Below, piece by piece: positions 1 through 9,700 of a DNA stretch of 64,000 nt. This DNA is from Nostoc sp. B(2019) (GTDB lineage Bacteria > Cyanobacteriota > Cyanobacteriia > Cyanobacteriales > Nostocaceae): the NCBI RefSeq assembly GCF_010091925.1, contig NZ_WVID01000004.1:244956-308955 (forward strand), in the 5' to 3' direction. A model generated the notes under the pieces. That model searched no databases. It had not been told where the DNA came from and saw only the letters and a program-made list of their open reading frames with translations. Within the stretch, counting starts at the first letter, position 1, and each line of letters starts with the position of its first letter. Both the position numbers and the translations under genes were made by a program.

Positions 1-328
1 ATCTCACAAATGGTTCACAGGTGACGATTAAATTATTGGCAAAGCGTTCATCTGCTAGTGTGTCAGAAATAATTAAAATATCATGCTCAATACAAATTGG
101 ACAAAAGCCTCTTTCTACAGGCATTTCCTCTACATCTAACCCCACCTTGGCTTTGAACCACTGACGGTTAGCATCAATTAAATTAATCAAAGCGATGGGT
201 GTGTCACAAATCTGCGCCGCTAAGAACACTAAATCGTCAAATACTTGTTCTGGTGCAGTATCGAGAATTTGATACTGATAGAGAGCCTCTAGCCTAGTTG
301 CTTCGTTATTACACACTAAAGATTTCAT
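1..328 (-). CDS. GAF-domain protein, N-terminal part (runs off the window)
   Basis: The minus strand is open from an ATG at 326-328 to the window edge, giving 109 residues. The text fits the start of a cyanobacterial GAF-domain signalling protein: an N-terminal RLEALYQYQILDTAPEQ segment, then AAQICDTPIALINLID, a run that includes KVGLDVEEMP, and a cysteine pair in GFCPICIEH. In this family the GAF domain usually precedes a histidine kinase or a diguanylate cyclase, but that part lies outside the window, so the output domain is unknown. The gene is divergent from moaE across 640 bp. The family call is good; the full function cannot be stated. Confidence 0.75.
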   Translation of the reverse strand, partial: MKSLVCNNEATRLEALYQYQILDTAPEQVFDDLVFLAAQICDTPIALINLIDANRQWFKAKVGLDVEEMPVERGFCPICIEHDILIISDTLADERFANNLIVTCEPFVR

Positions 329-969
329 TCAATTTTTCCTAGTATTACTGAATTACAACTAGCCGTTGTATTACTAGCAGTCATCTAAGTTCATGAAGCA
401 GGGAAGTGTAAGCTTGGCGACGCTAAAATGCTGCCATTAGAAGTTTGGTTTCAAGTGCCATATATATTTGCTAAGTGGTAGCCTAAATTAGAAATTTGCT
501 GCTTGGTTAACTCAGCTGTCATTGCACTTGATAGCTTAATGAATTCACTATCAGATTATCTATAAAAGTAACAAGCAAATAACTTGATACTTTGTATAGT
601 ACAGTAATACGCCTTAAGATTGATGATCACGAAATTGAGGCACTTAAGTAAGTTTACGTAAAATTTACCAAATTTACGTCATCATTAGAAGCTCTAGCTC
701 ACAGAATAAATTACTATCACGCGAGAAAAAGGCTTTTAAGCCTTGATTTCAGAGTCAAATGATTCTGTATCTATTCTGTGCTCCTGATTTTTTCCAAATT
801 TTCACAGACACTCGCCTATTTGTGCAAACTCAAAAGTCAAAGGGGTGACAAACCGCATTAATGTTAAGCAACATATTTAAGAGCGTCTAAGCATAACCAA
901 CAGCACTAAATTCAAGGACAATATATTTAGTGCTAACCAAAACTGATCCTAGTTAATCTCAATCCAGTT
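329..969. other. Intergenic region between divergent genes
   Basis: No gene is visible in these 641 bp. The DNA is AT-rich and must hold the promoters of the GAF gene (leftward) and moaE (rightward). A short perfect palindrome (AAGGCTT-TT-AAGCCTT) lies near 728-743. No riboswitch fold, including no obvious molybdenum-cofactor motif, could be recognised by eye. Confidence 0.4.
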
Positions 970-1452
970 ATGACAACCCTACTTAGTCCGATTAAACCAA
1001 GAACCGAAGATAGCTTTGCTATTAGCTTTGCACCATTGTCTATTGCCGAAATCTACGCCAAAGCCGATGATCCCGCCGACGGTGCTGTGGTTGTAATGAG
1101 TGGAATGGTTCGCAATCAAACTGATGGTAAACCAGTAGTTGCCTTAGAGTATCAAGCTTACGAACCGATGGCATTGCGAGTATTTTATCAAATTGCTGCT
1201 GATATTCGCTCCTCTTGGTCTGATGTCAATCGGGTAGTGATTTATCATCGCGTTGGGCGTTTGCAAGTTGGAGAAATCAGCGTTTTAGTGGCTGTAGGTT
1301 GTCCTCACCGTAGTGAGGCATTTGAAGCTTGTCGCTATGCGATTGATAACCTCAAACACAACGCACCTATATGGAAAAAAGAACATTGGGAAGATGGTTC
1401 TAGTACCTGGGTAAGCATTGGTGCTTGTGAACAGTCAGGAGAAAATTGTTAA
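970..1452 (+). CDS. moaE: Molybdopterin synthase catalytic subunit MoaE
   Basis: MoaE is the large subunit of molybdopterin synthase, which transfers sulfur from the MoaD thiocarboxylate to precursor Z (cPMP) in the cytoplasm to make the dithiolene of molybdopterin. The 160 residues carry family signatures in order: GMVRNQTDGKPVVALEYQAY, HRVGRLQVGE, CPHRSEAFEACRYAID, then LKHNAPIWKKEHWEDGS with the conserved lysines of the active site. Length matches the family. No moaD or other mo-gene is adjacent, so the partner is encoded elsewhere. The ATG at 970 gives about twenty extra residues before the conserved core, as is common in cyanobacterial copies. Transcription probably stops at the palindrome just downstream, shared with the convergent parE. 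Confidence 0.93.
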   Translation: MTTLLSPIKPRTEDSFAISFAPLSIAEIYAKADDPADGAVVVMSGMVRNQTDGKPVVALEYQAYEPMALRVFYQIAADIRSSWSDVNRVVIYHRVGRLQVGEISVLVAVGCPHRSEAFEACRYAIDNLKHNAPIWKKEHWEDGSSTWVSIGACEQSGENC

Positions 1453-1467
1453 AATTTTTGAAACTAT

Positions 1468-1503
1468 TGACCAAATAATTACGAATTACGAATTATTTGG
1501 TCA
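1468..1503. terminator. Palindrome between convergent moaE and parE
   Basis: A 13-bp perfect inverted repeat (TGACCAAATAATT and its complement) with a 10-nt loop sits between the ends of moaE and parE; its right arm includes the parE stop codon. It could work as a terminator in both directions. It lacks a long T-run, so intrinsic termination is only inferred. Confidence 0.5.
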
Positions 1504-1797
1504 CTCATTATCTGTAAATAAAGACTTTAAATCTCGATAACCACTCACCACGCGCACAATGAGCATCCTATCCTCAAACACTCGATAAAAAATAATATAA
1601 CCATCGAAAGGAATCCCTCTGAGTGTCGGATCAATATTGGTATAACTCCTACCAATATTTGGAAACTTAGTTAGATTCTGACATTTCTTATTAAACTCAC
1701 GAATAAATTTTTCCCCTGCATCAATATTGCGTTGGAGAAAATAATCTAAAATATTATCTAAATCTTGACTAGCTTCTACAGAAATTTCATATTGCAT
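1501..1797 (-). CDS. parE: RelE/ParE-family toxin
   Basis: This 98-residue basic protein has the RelE/ParE toxin layout: an N-terminal helix with YEISVEASQDLDNILDYF, then FIREFNKKCQNLTKFPNIGRSY, and a C-terminal beta part with LRGIPFDGYIIFYRVFEDRMLIVRVV ending in GYRD. Family members inhibit DNA gyrase (ParE) or cleave ribosome-bound mRNA (RelE); the GIPFDGYIIFYR signature favours ParE. The start codon overlaps the stop of the antitoxin by one base (TAATG), so the two are translationally coupled. It is part of a minus-strand operon of three small genes at the distal end of the restriction-modification locus. Confidence 0.82.
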   Translation of the reverse strand: MQYEISVEASQDLDNILDYFLQRNIDAGEKFIREFNKKCQNLTKFPNIGRSYTNIDPTLRGIPFDGYIIFYRVFEDRMLIVRVVSGYRDLKSLFTDNE

Positions 1798-2063
1798 TAT
1801 CCTTGATTCTCACGCGCTTTTCGTAATTTCTCTTCCAGCCGTGCCATTACCACTTCACTATCAAGCACCTCTCCACGTTCAATTTGAGCAAGTCCAACAG
1901 CTATTTTTTTACGAGTATCTTCTTCCCATTCCTGATAACCTTTGTCCGATTCTGCTAGTAATTTCAAGGCTTTAGTAATCACGTCTTCCGCATTTACATA
2001 TCTACCTGTAGCAATTTGCGCTTGGATAAATTGCTCTATTTCTGGCTTGAGTGTAATATTCAT
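1797..2063 (-). CDS. parD: ParD-family antitoxin
   Basis: This is an 88-residue acidic/helical antitoxin of the ParD/CC_3618 type: a ribbon-helix-helix N-terminus beginning MNITLKPEIEQFIQAQIATG followed by YVNAEDVITKALKLLAE, and a charged C-terminal tail that would wrap the toxin. A start 12 codons earlier is open but would overlap the upstream antitoxin-like gene; the start at 2063 matches where ParD proteins begin and leaves a 10-bp gap. The protein should neutralise ParE and repress its own operon through the RHH domain. Its stop codon overlaps the parE start. Confidence 0.82.
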   Translation of the reverse strand: MNITLKPEIEQFIQAQIATGRYVNAEDVITKALKLLAESDKGYQEWEEDTRKKIAVGLAQIERGEVLDSEVVMARLEEKLRKARENQG

Positions 2064-2073
2064 AACTTGTACT

Positions 2074-2313
2074 TTATTCTCCACGTCTGTAAGCTTCAAT
2101 TTCTGCTGCTATCTCTTCATCAGTCAATGGATTATCTGCGTGTATCGCTTGTGTCTCTTGGAATAATTGTTTTAATTTTTCTGATAATGCAGCCCTTTGA
2201 TTATCTTCTGCTAAGATGATTATCTCAACTCTTTGTCCTGCTTGAAAGGGTAAATCAGATAATACTACCTGCTTTGGGTCTTCAATGGTGATGTAGGTTT
2301 TATAAGCGTTCAT
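2074..2313 (-). CDS. Antitoxin-like small protein without its own toxin
   Basis: The 79-residue product begins MNAYKTYITIEDPKQVVLSD, has a short beta-rich N-terminal half (LPFQAGQRVEIIIL) and an acidic helical tail ending PLTDEEIAAEIEAYRRGE. This is the build of a family of cyanobacterial antitoxin-like proteins usually found just before a PIN-domain toxin. Here no PIN gene follows; parD starts 10 bp downstream. An AGGA ribosome site precedes the ATG. It may be an orphan antitoxin whose toxin was replaced by parDE, or a third component of this operon. The family call is from memory of sequence style, hence moderate confidence. Confidence 0.6.
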   Translation of the reverse strand: MNAYKTYITIEDPKQVVLSDLPFQAGQRVEIIILAEDNQRAALSEKLKQLFQETQAIHADNPLTDEEIAAEIEAYRRGE

Positions 2314-2642
2314 GATTTATCCTGTTACTTAACTTTTATCTACCTTTGTTTTAACAGTGTTGTCACATCTCTGCAATTTTTTCCTCTAATTTCCTCGCTT
2401 TTAGATTCAAATATGTTTCAGATAATCGCAGCAATGATAAAATTCCAAATGCGATCGCACGATTCCGAGATAATCCAATATGGTTCAATTAAAAGCTTAA
2501 CTTTTTGTCAAAGTCAATTTTTTTAACGAACCGCCAAGGACGCAAAGAACGCAAAGGAAGAGAAGGAAGAAATGCTTAACTGAACTGTATTGCGGTATGA
2601 GCACTCCAGAAAAATGCCTTTTGGCATCGCATTACTCTCCAG
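2314..2642. repeat. Intergenic region with a dispersed GCAAAGGACGCAAAG-type repeat
   Basis: No gene is visible in this stretch. Around 2528-2570 it holds a purine-rich repeat built from CGCAAAG units (AGGACGCAAAGAACGCAAAGG). Its complement recurs at about 4376-4405 and 6689-6716 in the same restriction locus. This is a family of short dispersed cyanobacterial repeats, here marking gene borders. Confidence 0.5.
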
Positions 2643-4211
2643 CTACTCAAATCCGGGTAAAACTCCTTGTCCTTCTACTGTCTTGCTCCTCCGCTTCCCT
2701 GCTGCTTGGCTTTTCTTGTTGCTATTATTTAACTTCTCTCGTTCTGCTCGAATTCGCTCTAGCAAAACAGATGCAGGTTCATCATCGGGATCTTGGGGAA
2801 CGAGTTCACCCCGAAAGGCTTTGGCGAGAATGGATTGGTTGAGTTGCTCAAGTTTGGCTTTGGCTTTTTGGTATTGCTGTTGAATTATTTCAGTAGCTTG
2901 GAATAAAGAGTGTATTCGTAGGATAATTTCTGTTTGTTCTTCAATGCTAGTTAACCTTATTGCATATTTTTGAAAAGCCGCTTTTGTAAAATGCTTAATT
3001 GTTGAACCACTGAAGTAATTTTCTAGATTACCACTAGTAGCATCAAGTCTTAAATGATAAACAAACCAAAAGGGAGAGATTTTACAAAAAGGTCTGACGC
3101 GATGTAGCGTTTTTTGGTATTTAATATTACTTTCATTTAATTGCCAAACAGCAGCACGGCCTGGCTCGCCTCCTTCGCAAACTATAATATCATCCTTTTT
3201 TAAACTAAAACGTTCAATTTCATCTTCTACAAAATCCATTTCTAGTAAGTCACTTAAATCAAAGTATCCCCACCGGACATTGATATTACGAAGATATGGG
3301 AAAAATTTTCCTTTTTGTTCTTTACCTCTATCTAGCATTTTACCTAAATCAATATCCGCTATTTCATCCATGTTTGCCCAACCCCAACCTTGCGGAAGTT
3401 CAGGTAAATTAGAAATATCAATTGGTTCAGGTTCAATATATTTTTCCTTCCACCTATTATTCTTTGGCAGTTGAACACTCGCCTTCATTTTCTCTAATTC
3501 CGTCTCTTCCCATCGGCAGCGACGATCGCTTCTAATTCTCTCTAGCAAAACTGAAGCAGGTTCAACATCTGGATTCAGTTCGCGCCAATCGGCTGTTAAA
3601 TCGCCTCGAAAGGCTGCTGCGAGGACAGATTGACGGAAGCGTTCGCACAATTGCGGAATTGCCTCTAGTGCCTCCTTTGCTCGTTGAGTGCGATCGTTCA
3701 ATTCTTCAATCTTGGCAACAATTCGCTTTTGCTCGTTGAGGGGTGCAATAACTAATTCTAAAGGTTGAAAATTTCTTGAAGATACACCTGTAACTGTTGA
3801 ACCTGTGCCTGAAATCCCTAGTTTGCTTTGAAATTCACTACTTTTTATCTGATAAAGTAAAAACTTTGGTTCTAATAACTTTTCATTGGGTCTTAAAAGC
3901 ATCATCCTCTGAGCTAAGGAAAACTTTTGCTCAGGAGCAAGTGCTACTTCTCCTAAAGGTGCTTCCGTTGTAAAGAGGATATCTCCTTTATGTGGAAAAC
4001 CTCTGGTCATATAAGCTTGATAAGTTACTTCGGAAACATACTTCAAGTCCTCCCAAACTATTTTCCCATTTTTGATATTTGATGAACGCAAATGAGGTAT
4101 TCCTTCCTCACTGAATGGTGGTGTTCTCCCTCTGTAATCTATAATCTCAATTACTTCTCTAATTTTTGTGTGATCCCAACCTTCAGGCAATTCTATTAAT
4201 TCGCCGCTCAT
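2643..4211 (-). CDS. hsdS: Type I restriction-modification specificity subunit HsdS
   Basis: HsdS recognises the split DNA target and holds the M2S methylase and R2M2S nuclease together. The 522 residues show two target-recognition domains, each followed by a helical spacer. TRD1 (about 1-165) starts LPEGWDHTKIREV and ends LNEQKRIVAKIEELN; TRD2 (about 275-440) starts LPELPQGWGWANMDEIAD and ends SIEEQTEIILRIHSLF. The spacers repeat FRGDLTADWRELNPDVEPAS and FRGELVPQDPDDEPASVLLE, the usual circular duplication of HsdS. The gene is intact. It is last of the hsd genes, separated from hsdM by a toxin-antitoxin pair. The target sequence cannot be predicted from this text. Confidence 0.92.
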   Translation of the reverse strand: MSGELIELPEGWDHTKIREVIEIIDYRGRTPPFSEEGIPHLRSSNIKNGKIVWEDLKYVSEVTYQAYMTRGFPHKGDILFTTEAPLGEVALAPEQKFSLAQRMMLLRPNEKLLEPKFLLYQIKSSEFQSKLGISGTGSTVTGVSSRNFQPLELVIAPLNEQKRIVAKIEELNDRTQRAKEALEAIPQLCERFRQSVLAAAFRGDLTADWRELNPDVEPASVLLERIRSDRRCRWEETELEKMKASVQLPKNNRWKEKYIEPEPIDISNLPELPQGWGWANMDEIADIDLGKMLDRGKEQKGKFFPYLRNINVRWGYFDLSDLLEMDFVEDEIERFSLKKDDIIVCEGGEPGRAAVWQLNESNIKYQKTLHRVRPFCKISPFWFVYHLRLDATSGNLENYFSGSTIKHFTKAAFQKYAIRLTSIEEQTEIILRIHSLFQATEIIQQQYQKAKAKLEQLNQSILAKAFRGELVPQDPDDEPASVLLERIRAEREKLNNSNKKSQAAGKRRSKTVEGQGVLPGFE

Positions 4212-4261
4212 GTAACCTACAAATTCCCTAACTCTTGTATAAACTCTTCTAAATTTAACTT

Positions 4262-4345
4262 TTTTCCTCTGTGCCCTCTGTGTCTCTGCGGTTTATAAAT
4301 CATTTATTTAACCACAGAGGCGCAGAGAACGCAGAGAAAAGAGGT
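4262..4345. repeat. Imperfect long inverted repeat (CTCTGTG/CACAGAG type)
   Basis: Between hsdS and vapC the sequence CCTCTGTGTCTCTGCGGTT is followed, after an AT-rich loop, by AACCACAGAGGCGCAGAGAAC, its near complement. This is a common type of cyanobacterial dispersed palindrome. A CGCAAAGG-type repeat follows at about 4376-4405. Either could end vapC-side transcription or simply be repeat DNA. Confidence 0.5.
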
Positions 4346-4450
4346 TAAAGAGCAACTTATAATAACTCTTATTCTTTGCGACTTTGCGCCTTTGCGCGAG
4401 ACAAAATTCATAATCTAAATCAGCAACGCCAAAAGAATTGCCATCACTTA

Positions 4451-4858
4451 TCAACTCTCTTCCTCCCAATCTTCAATCTGTAACTCATTCACTCGACCAA
4501 ATTCCCGTGTATTATGCGTCACCAATATCAAATTATTCGCTATTGCAATAGCCGCAATCTGTAAATCATAAGGGCCAATCGGCGTACCACTAGCAGCTAA
4601 CTCAGCCCGAATAATTCCAAAAATCTTAGCAGCTGTATCATCAAAAGGTAAAGACACAAAATTATTGAGAAACGCTTCCTGTAAAGCCAAAGTCCGTGCG
4701 CGATTATTACTACGCATTGCACCATAGAATAGTTCGGCTTTCACAACCGAACAAACAGCAATATTTTGCGGAAATAGCGCTGTCAATCGTCGCCGCACAC
4801 CAGACATAGGACGATTTAGATAAACAATGCAAGCATTAGTATCTAATAAATAAATCAC
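4451..4858 (-). CDS. PIN-domain toxin (VapC-like)
   Basis: The 135-residue protein is a single PIN domain, the Mg-dependent RNase fold of VapC toxins. The acidic residues are visible: D6 in MIYLLDTNACIVYLN, E42 in VVKAELFYGA, D98 in GPYDLQIAAIA, and the VTHNTREFGRV strand near the end with N116 and F120. The length is normal for VapC. It overlaps the preceding antitoxin by 4 bp (ATGA type), so the two genes are coupled. The pair sits between hsdM and hsdS, a frequent place for addiction modules, where it would penalise loss of the restriction locus. Its target RNA is not predictable. Confidence 0.85.
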   Translation of the reverse strand: MIYLLDTNACIVYLNRPMSGVRRRLTALFPQNIAVCSVVKAELFYGAMRSNNRARTLALQEAFLNNFVSLPFDDTAAKIFGIIRAELAASGTPIGPYDLQIAAIAIANNLILVTHNTREFGRVNELQIEDWEEES

Positions 4859-5109
4859 TCTAATGGCTCTCTTTCTTCATACTCACCTTGGGGATATCTT
4901 TGAATAGGATCGTCAGCTAAACAACCGGCTGTCTGCTCAAAAAAACCAGGAGGCCAGCCTAATTCTTCTGGTGTTTTTTGCTGTGTTGGCGTTTCTAATG
5001 GTTGATAAATAACCATTATTTCTAGTTCTTTATCTGTTATTCCCACGGGAATTTCTAAATGTAAAATACCATCTTTACCCACATGCGATCGGATTTTTAT
5101 ACTATTCAT
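4855..5109 (-). CDS. VapB-like antitoxin of the PIN toxin
   Basis: This 84-residue protein has a beta-rich N-terminus (MNSIKIRSHVGKDGILHLEI) followed by an acidic, proline-containing tail (TPEELGWPPGFFEQTAGC and a terminal EYEEREPLE), typical of cyanobacterial antitoxins placed directly before a PIN toxin. The N-terminal GKDGILHLEIP strand resembles the swapped-hairpin DNA-binding type but is not a clean AbrB domain. Overlap with the toxin start and position give the functional call; the family name is less certain. Confidence 0.7.
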   Translation of the reverse strand: MNSIKIRSHVGKDGILHLEIPVGITDKELEIMVIYQPLETPTQQKTPEELGWPPGFFEQTAGCLADDPIQRYPQGEYEEREPLE

Positions 5110-5172
5110 CGTCTTTTTCTCATAATAAAAAGTGACTCTAGCAGCTTCTAGGGCTTGGTTTTCAATGTGTCC

Positions 5173-6639
5173 CTATTCTAAAAGCGGCAACCCCACCGAA
5201 GCACTCACCGCCTCCGCCGCTTCTTCCCCTTCCAGCAATATCATCAAAGCTTCCATCTCCTTGGTCGCAATCCGCAGCTTTTCCATAATCTCAGCTGCAA
5301 TCACCTCTGGCTCAGGCAAATTATCCCCCGATCGCAAACTATCATCCCGCAGCCAAGAAATATCTAAATTCTCATTGCGCTTAACAATTTGCTCCCGCGT
5401 AAAGCACCGGAAGCGCCCATCCTCTCCTAAATCTACACGCTGGCTATCACCATTGGGGTCATCCCCATAGCACTGCTTAAACTCAGAGAAATGCTCACGA
5501 GTCAGGGGAATACGCTTACCAAAGCTGGGCATATTAGTTCGCATATCGTAGATCCACACTGCTTTAGTATTGCCCTTCTCTGTTGTCCCCCGTTGGAAAA
5601 ATAAAACATTCGTTTTGACACCTTGAGCATAAAATATGCCAGTTGGCAACCGTAGGATAGTATGTAAATTGCACTTAGCCATCAAGTCAGCGCGAATTGC
5701 TCGTCCTTGTCCATCTTCAAACAAGACGTTATCTGGCAAAATCACCGCAGCGCGTCCACCAGGTTTAAGTGATCTATATATATGTTGCAAAAACGCCAAT
5801 TGCTTATTTGAGGTGGGATAAGTGAAATCATCCCGCGACGGTAGTCCACCGCCCTTTTTTGTCCCAAAGGGTGGATTAGTCAGAATTACATCAGCTTTCG
5901 CCAAGCGCTGTCCTTCCGACGAAAGGGTATCGCCTAAATCTACAGTTCCTTCAATCCCGTGTAGCATCATATTCATCAACAGCAAGCGGTGAGCATCCTG
6001 CACCAACTCCATGCCATAAAATGCCTGATGCCGCTGGAAAGATTGCTGCGCTTCCGTCCATTCAAAGGGATCATGGTATTGTCGAATATAGCGATCGCCT
6101 GCAATCAAAAACCCTCCCGTTCCCGCCGCCGGGTCTTGAATCAACTCTCCTGGTTGCGGCTTCACTAAGGAAACCATACAATCAATCAACGGTCTGGGTG
6201 TGAAATACTGTCCTGCACCAGATTTTTTCTCGTCGGCGTTTTTCTGTAATAACCCCTCATACAAATCGCCGAACTCGTCCCGATGTTCTGAAAACCAGTC
6301 CAACTCATCAATACTGGTAACAAGCTTGTTGAGGATACGGGGTTGCTTGAGGGAAGTTTGAGCATTGGCAAAAATCGCCTGGACTCGCAAAGACGAATCC
6401 TCTGAACCCAACATGAGTAAGAGCGATCGATAAAATGTCAGTTGCTCCACTCCATCTTTACTTACCAAATTGCCCCAGCGATAACCTTCCGGTAATTGCG
6501 TCTCCGCCCCAGTTTCCTGCGCCATTTTCAAGAATAGCAGATAGGTTAACTCTGTAACATATTGCAAATAAGTAACGCCATCATCCCGTAGGACATGGCA
6601 CAAGTTCCATAGTTTTTGAACAATATCAGAAGCATTCAT
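5173..6639 (-). CDS. hsdM: Type I restriction-modification N6-adenine methylase HsdM
   Basis: HsdM methylates adenine on both strands of the HsdS-defined target using S-adenosylmethionine. In 488 residues it has the N-terminal HsdM helical domain (about 1-120), the GAGQYFTPRPLID element (about 141-153), AdoMet motif I DPAAGTGGFLIA (169-180) and catalytic motif IV NPPFG (255-259). The rest is a normal N6-DNA methylase core with KPGGRAAVILPDNVLF. It is complete and lies 93 bp after hsdR in the same direction, so the two are probably co-transcribed, with the toxin-antitoxin pair and hsdS following. A CGCAAAGG-type repeat fills the hsdR-hsdM gap. Confidence 0.94.
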   Translation of the reverse strand: MNASDIVQKLWNLCHVLRDDGVTYLQYVTELTYLLFLKMAQETGAETQLPEGYRWGNLVSKDGVEQLTFYRSLLLMLGSEDSSLRVQAIFANAQTSLKQPRILNKLVTSIDELDWFSEHRDEFGDLYEGLLQKNADEKKSGAGQYFTPRPLIDCMVSLVKPQPGELIQDPAAGTGGFLIAGDRYIRQYHDPFEWTEAQQSFQRHQAFYGMELVQDAHRLLLMNMMLHGIEGTVDLGDTLSSEGQRLAKADVILTNPPFGTKKGGGLPSRDDFTYPTSNKQLAFLQHIYRSLKPGGRAAVILPDNVLFEDGQGRAIRADLMAKCNLHTILRLPTGIFYAQGVKTNVLFFQRGTTEKGNTKAVWIYDMRTNMPSFGKRIPLTREHFSEFKQCYGDDPNGDSQRVDLGEDGRFRCFTREQIVKRNENLDISWLRDDSLRSGDNLPEPEVIAAEIMEKLRIATKEMEALMILLEGEEAAEAVSASVGLPLLE

Positions 6640-6732
6640 AATTCGTAATTTGTGATGGAAAAAGCGTGTTGCTTGAATATCTTAATTTGCTTTGCGTCTT
6701 TGCGCCTTTGCGTGAGCTTTTTATTCCATCAT

Positions 6733-9700
6733 TTAGTTAGCAACATCCCAAATACTTCCATGAATCCTAATCACAATATTCTCTAAATCTCCACCAAAAA
6801 CCTTATTTAACCGCTCAAATCCGCCGCCTTGAGTTTTAAATTCTCCTCTATCTAAAGCTTCGCGGTCAACAATCTTCTCTGCCTTGAGTTGCTTGCCAAT
6901 TCTTTCGAGCCACTTGCGTTGTGGCGCAGTCCAAGGCTGACTCGCCAGAACTTGTTTAATGGCGCGTTCAACTCGTTCACTATAAGGAATCAAAGCATCA
7001 CCTAAAGCCGCTTGACGAATAAAGCCGATAATAGAAGCGGCAATATCCTCATTCGTCGTTTCTCTCCATGCAGTCTGCAAGTTTGTTTCTGAATATCCTG
7101 CGGTATCAAGTATCATTCGCAGTTCCTTTAATTGCGCCCTAGTTAACTCACGCGGTCGCTGTGTGACAACAACCAATGCTGGAATTTTGTTTATGTTCTC
7201 TAACAAGAAAGCTCGAAAGCTGTCTAAATAATCTTCTGGACGTTCGGCGTTGCCATAACCCCGGTCAATTGAGCGTAACTCGTCTGTATGACGGGAAATT
7301 AAAATTGGCTGAGTTCCACCATCTCGACGGTCAAGGATTTGCGCGATCGCTTTTCTCTGCTGAAACCATTCCCGCACCTGCTGTGATGTACTCTGCTTGA
7401 GATGGGAAACAATATTTTCTACTGGCATTTGGGCGATCGCTTCTAACTGTTCCCGGTTACTGTCGCTTAAATGCCTGCGTTGGCGTTGCAGCTTGGCTAG
7501 GAGTTGGTCAATTACTAACTCTACAGCATCAGGTGTGTTGACTGTTTCCAACTCTTGCACTAGTTGAGTAAAGGTAATGTTCGGGTTAACTACAATCGGT
7601 TTCATCGTGGAGACAGGAGCGATCGCCTCATATAGCCGCACGGCATCGAAGACACGAAACACCTCTTTGCCAATATCATTACAGAGACGGGTTGCCCTGC
7701 CTAACATCTGCTCGTAGAGAATCCGCGAATTGACTCGGCGAATAAACACGAGATTACAAATTGCAGGGATATCAATCCCAGTGGTCAACAAGTCTACAGT
7801 CACAGCAACTTTCGGATTAACCTCATTGCGGAACTTGCGAATCAACTCCAACGGCTTGTCGGCATTTCCGGTAATTTTGACAACTGCATCATCTTCAATG
7901 TGATCATACCGAGTCTGGAAAGCTTGTTTCAGCTGGGTAACAACGATATCTGCATGATCATCTTTAGCGCAGAAAATTAGGGTTTTTTCTGGCAGGAATG
8001 GATCGATATGCTGTGCTAAAGTTTCACAGACAACTCGGTTAAAATCTTCGGTGACAACTCGGCGGTTGAATTGCTCAACATCAATTCGCACTTCATCGGG
8101 TGCATGAATTAGGTCAAGCTGTCCAGTTTGGGGATTGAAAAACTCCATCTGTTCGCCAGGATTCCACACCATCCCTTCTTCAGAAAGCTTTGTCCTAATT
8201 TGAAAAGGTGGCTCATGGTCGATTAACCAGCCATCGATCACAGCTTCTCGATAGCTGTAGAGGTAAACAGGATTGCCAAAAATCTCCGTGGTGTGTAGTG
8301 CTGGAGTTGCCGTTAAACCAATCTTAACGGCGTCGAACTGCTCCAAAACTCGACGATATTTCGAGACGTAATCGTTAAAATCTCGAAATTCCAGTTCTGT
8401 ATCACTTAAATCTCGGTCGAGTAAATAGCCCCGGTGACACTCGTCTACTACAATGCAATCATATTGATCTGCTGTGAGTATTGAGCTATCAGACGGGTAA
8501 AGAACTCGCTTTACCATACTTTGCACCGTCGCAATCTGAACTTTAGTATCGCGATCGGGTTCGGTGTCTTTCAAATCTTTAATCTCGAAGATATCAGCAA
8601 AAGTTTGCAGGTTCTCCATCCGGGAATCTTTGAAAGCGTTGGCGGTTTGCTCACCTAATGCAGTGCGATCAACCAGAAACAACACCCGCCGAAATCGCTT
8701 GGTTTTTAGTAACCGATATACCAAAGCAATGCAAGTTTTAGTTTTTCCTGTCCCTGTCGCCATCGCCACGAGTAATTCTCTTTGTCCGCGTGCTAAGGCA
8801 GATTCTATTGCTTGAATAGAGCGAATTTGATAATCTCGCAATTCCAACCCGTAATTAAAGCCTTCTTGAGTTAAACGAATATGTGCTTGGTCAACGTCTT
8901 GAGCTAGGGCATCAAGTAAACCTTGAGGACTGTACCATGTTGGTAGGCACAAACGTAAATTAGTCGATCGCCGCAAATCACAGAACCAAATACCACTTTT
9001 AGTCTGGAGTTGCTGTAAGAATGGTCTGCCGTTGGTAGCAAATACAAACGGCACTTTGTAGTTTTGCCATGGCCCACCTGCGACAACTTCGCCCAAAACT
9101 TGGAAACCTTCACTGTAGCGTTTGGCTTGGTTCAGCGCCCCTTCTGAGATATCTTTATTCTGGCGCTTGGCTTCAACTACTCCCACAATCTGCAAGCCGC
9201 AGAACAATGCATAGTCGGCGCGTCCATTAGTGGTGGGGTATTCTGCGATCGCTAAATTCCTGCCTTTTTGAGGACGCACACCATTTTGATAAGTCAATTC
9301 TTCGGAATCTGCTTCCCATCCGCATCGTTGCAGTTGAGCATCAATCAATCTCCGTGTTTCCCTTTCATCCAACAGTACACCACTTTCAGCAACTTGAGCT
9401 TGGGTAATAGTCTGCTGAATTATTTTCTCAGGCTGCTTTTCTGCCTGAGCCTGGATCTGTGCTAAATGATTCAACACCTCCTGCACTTTTGCTTCTGCTT
9501 CTCGTGCTAAATCTTCGGCGGCGGATCTACGCTGCGCTTCAGTTTCCGCTAATGCTTGTGCTGCTTCAGCCACCGAAAGATTCTTTTGCACCTCATCTCG
9601 CAAGAGTGCTAACTCGGCTTTGAGTGCTTGTGTCTCCGTTTTTGGGTCAGGCGGGGGAATAAACGGGCCTGGGTCAAAATTGCGTTCGCCACCAAACGCT

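Noticed and set aside
2590..2883. Plus-strand frames at the hsdS end
   Set aside because: They lie opposite the continuous hsdS frame and have no domain features.
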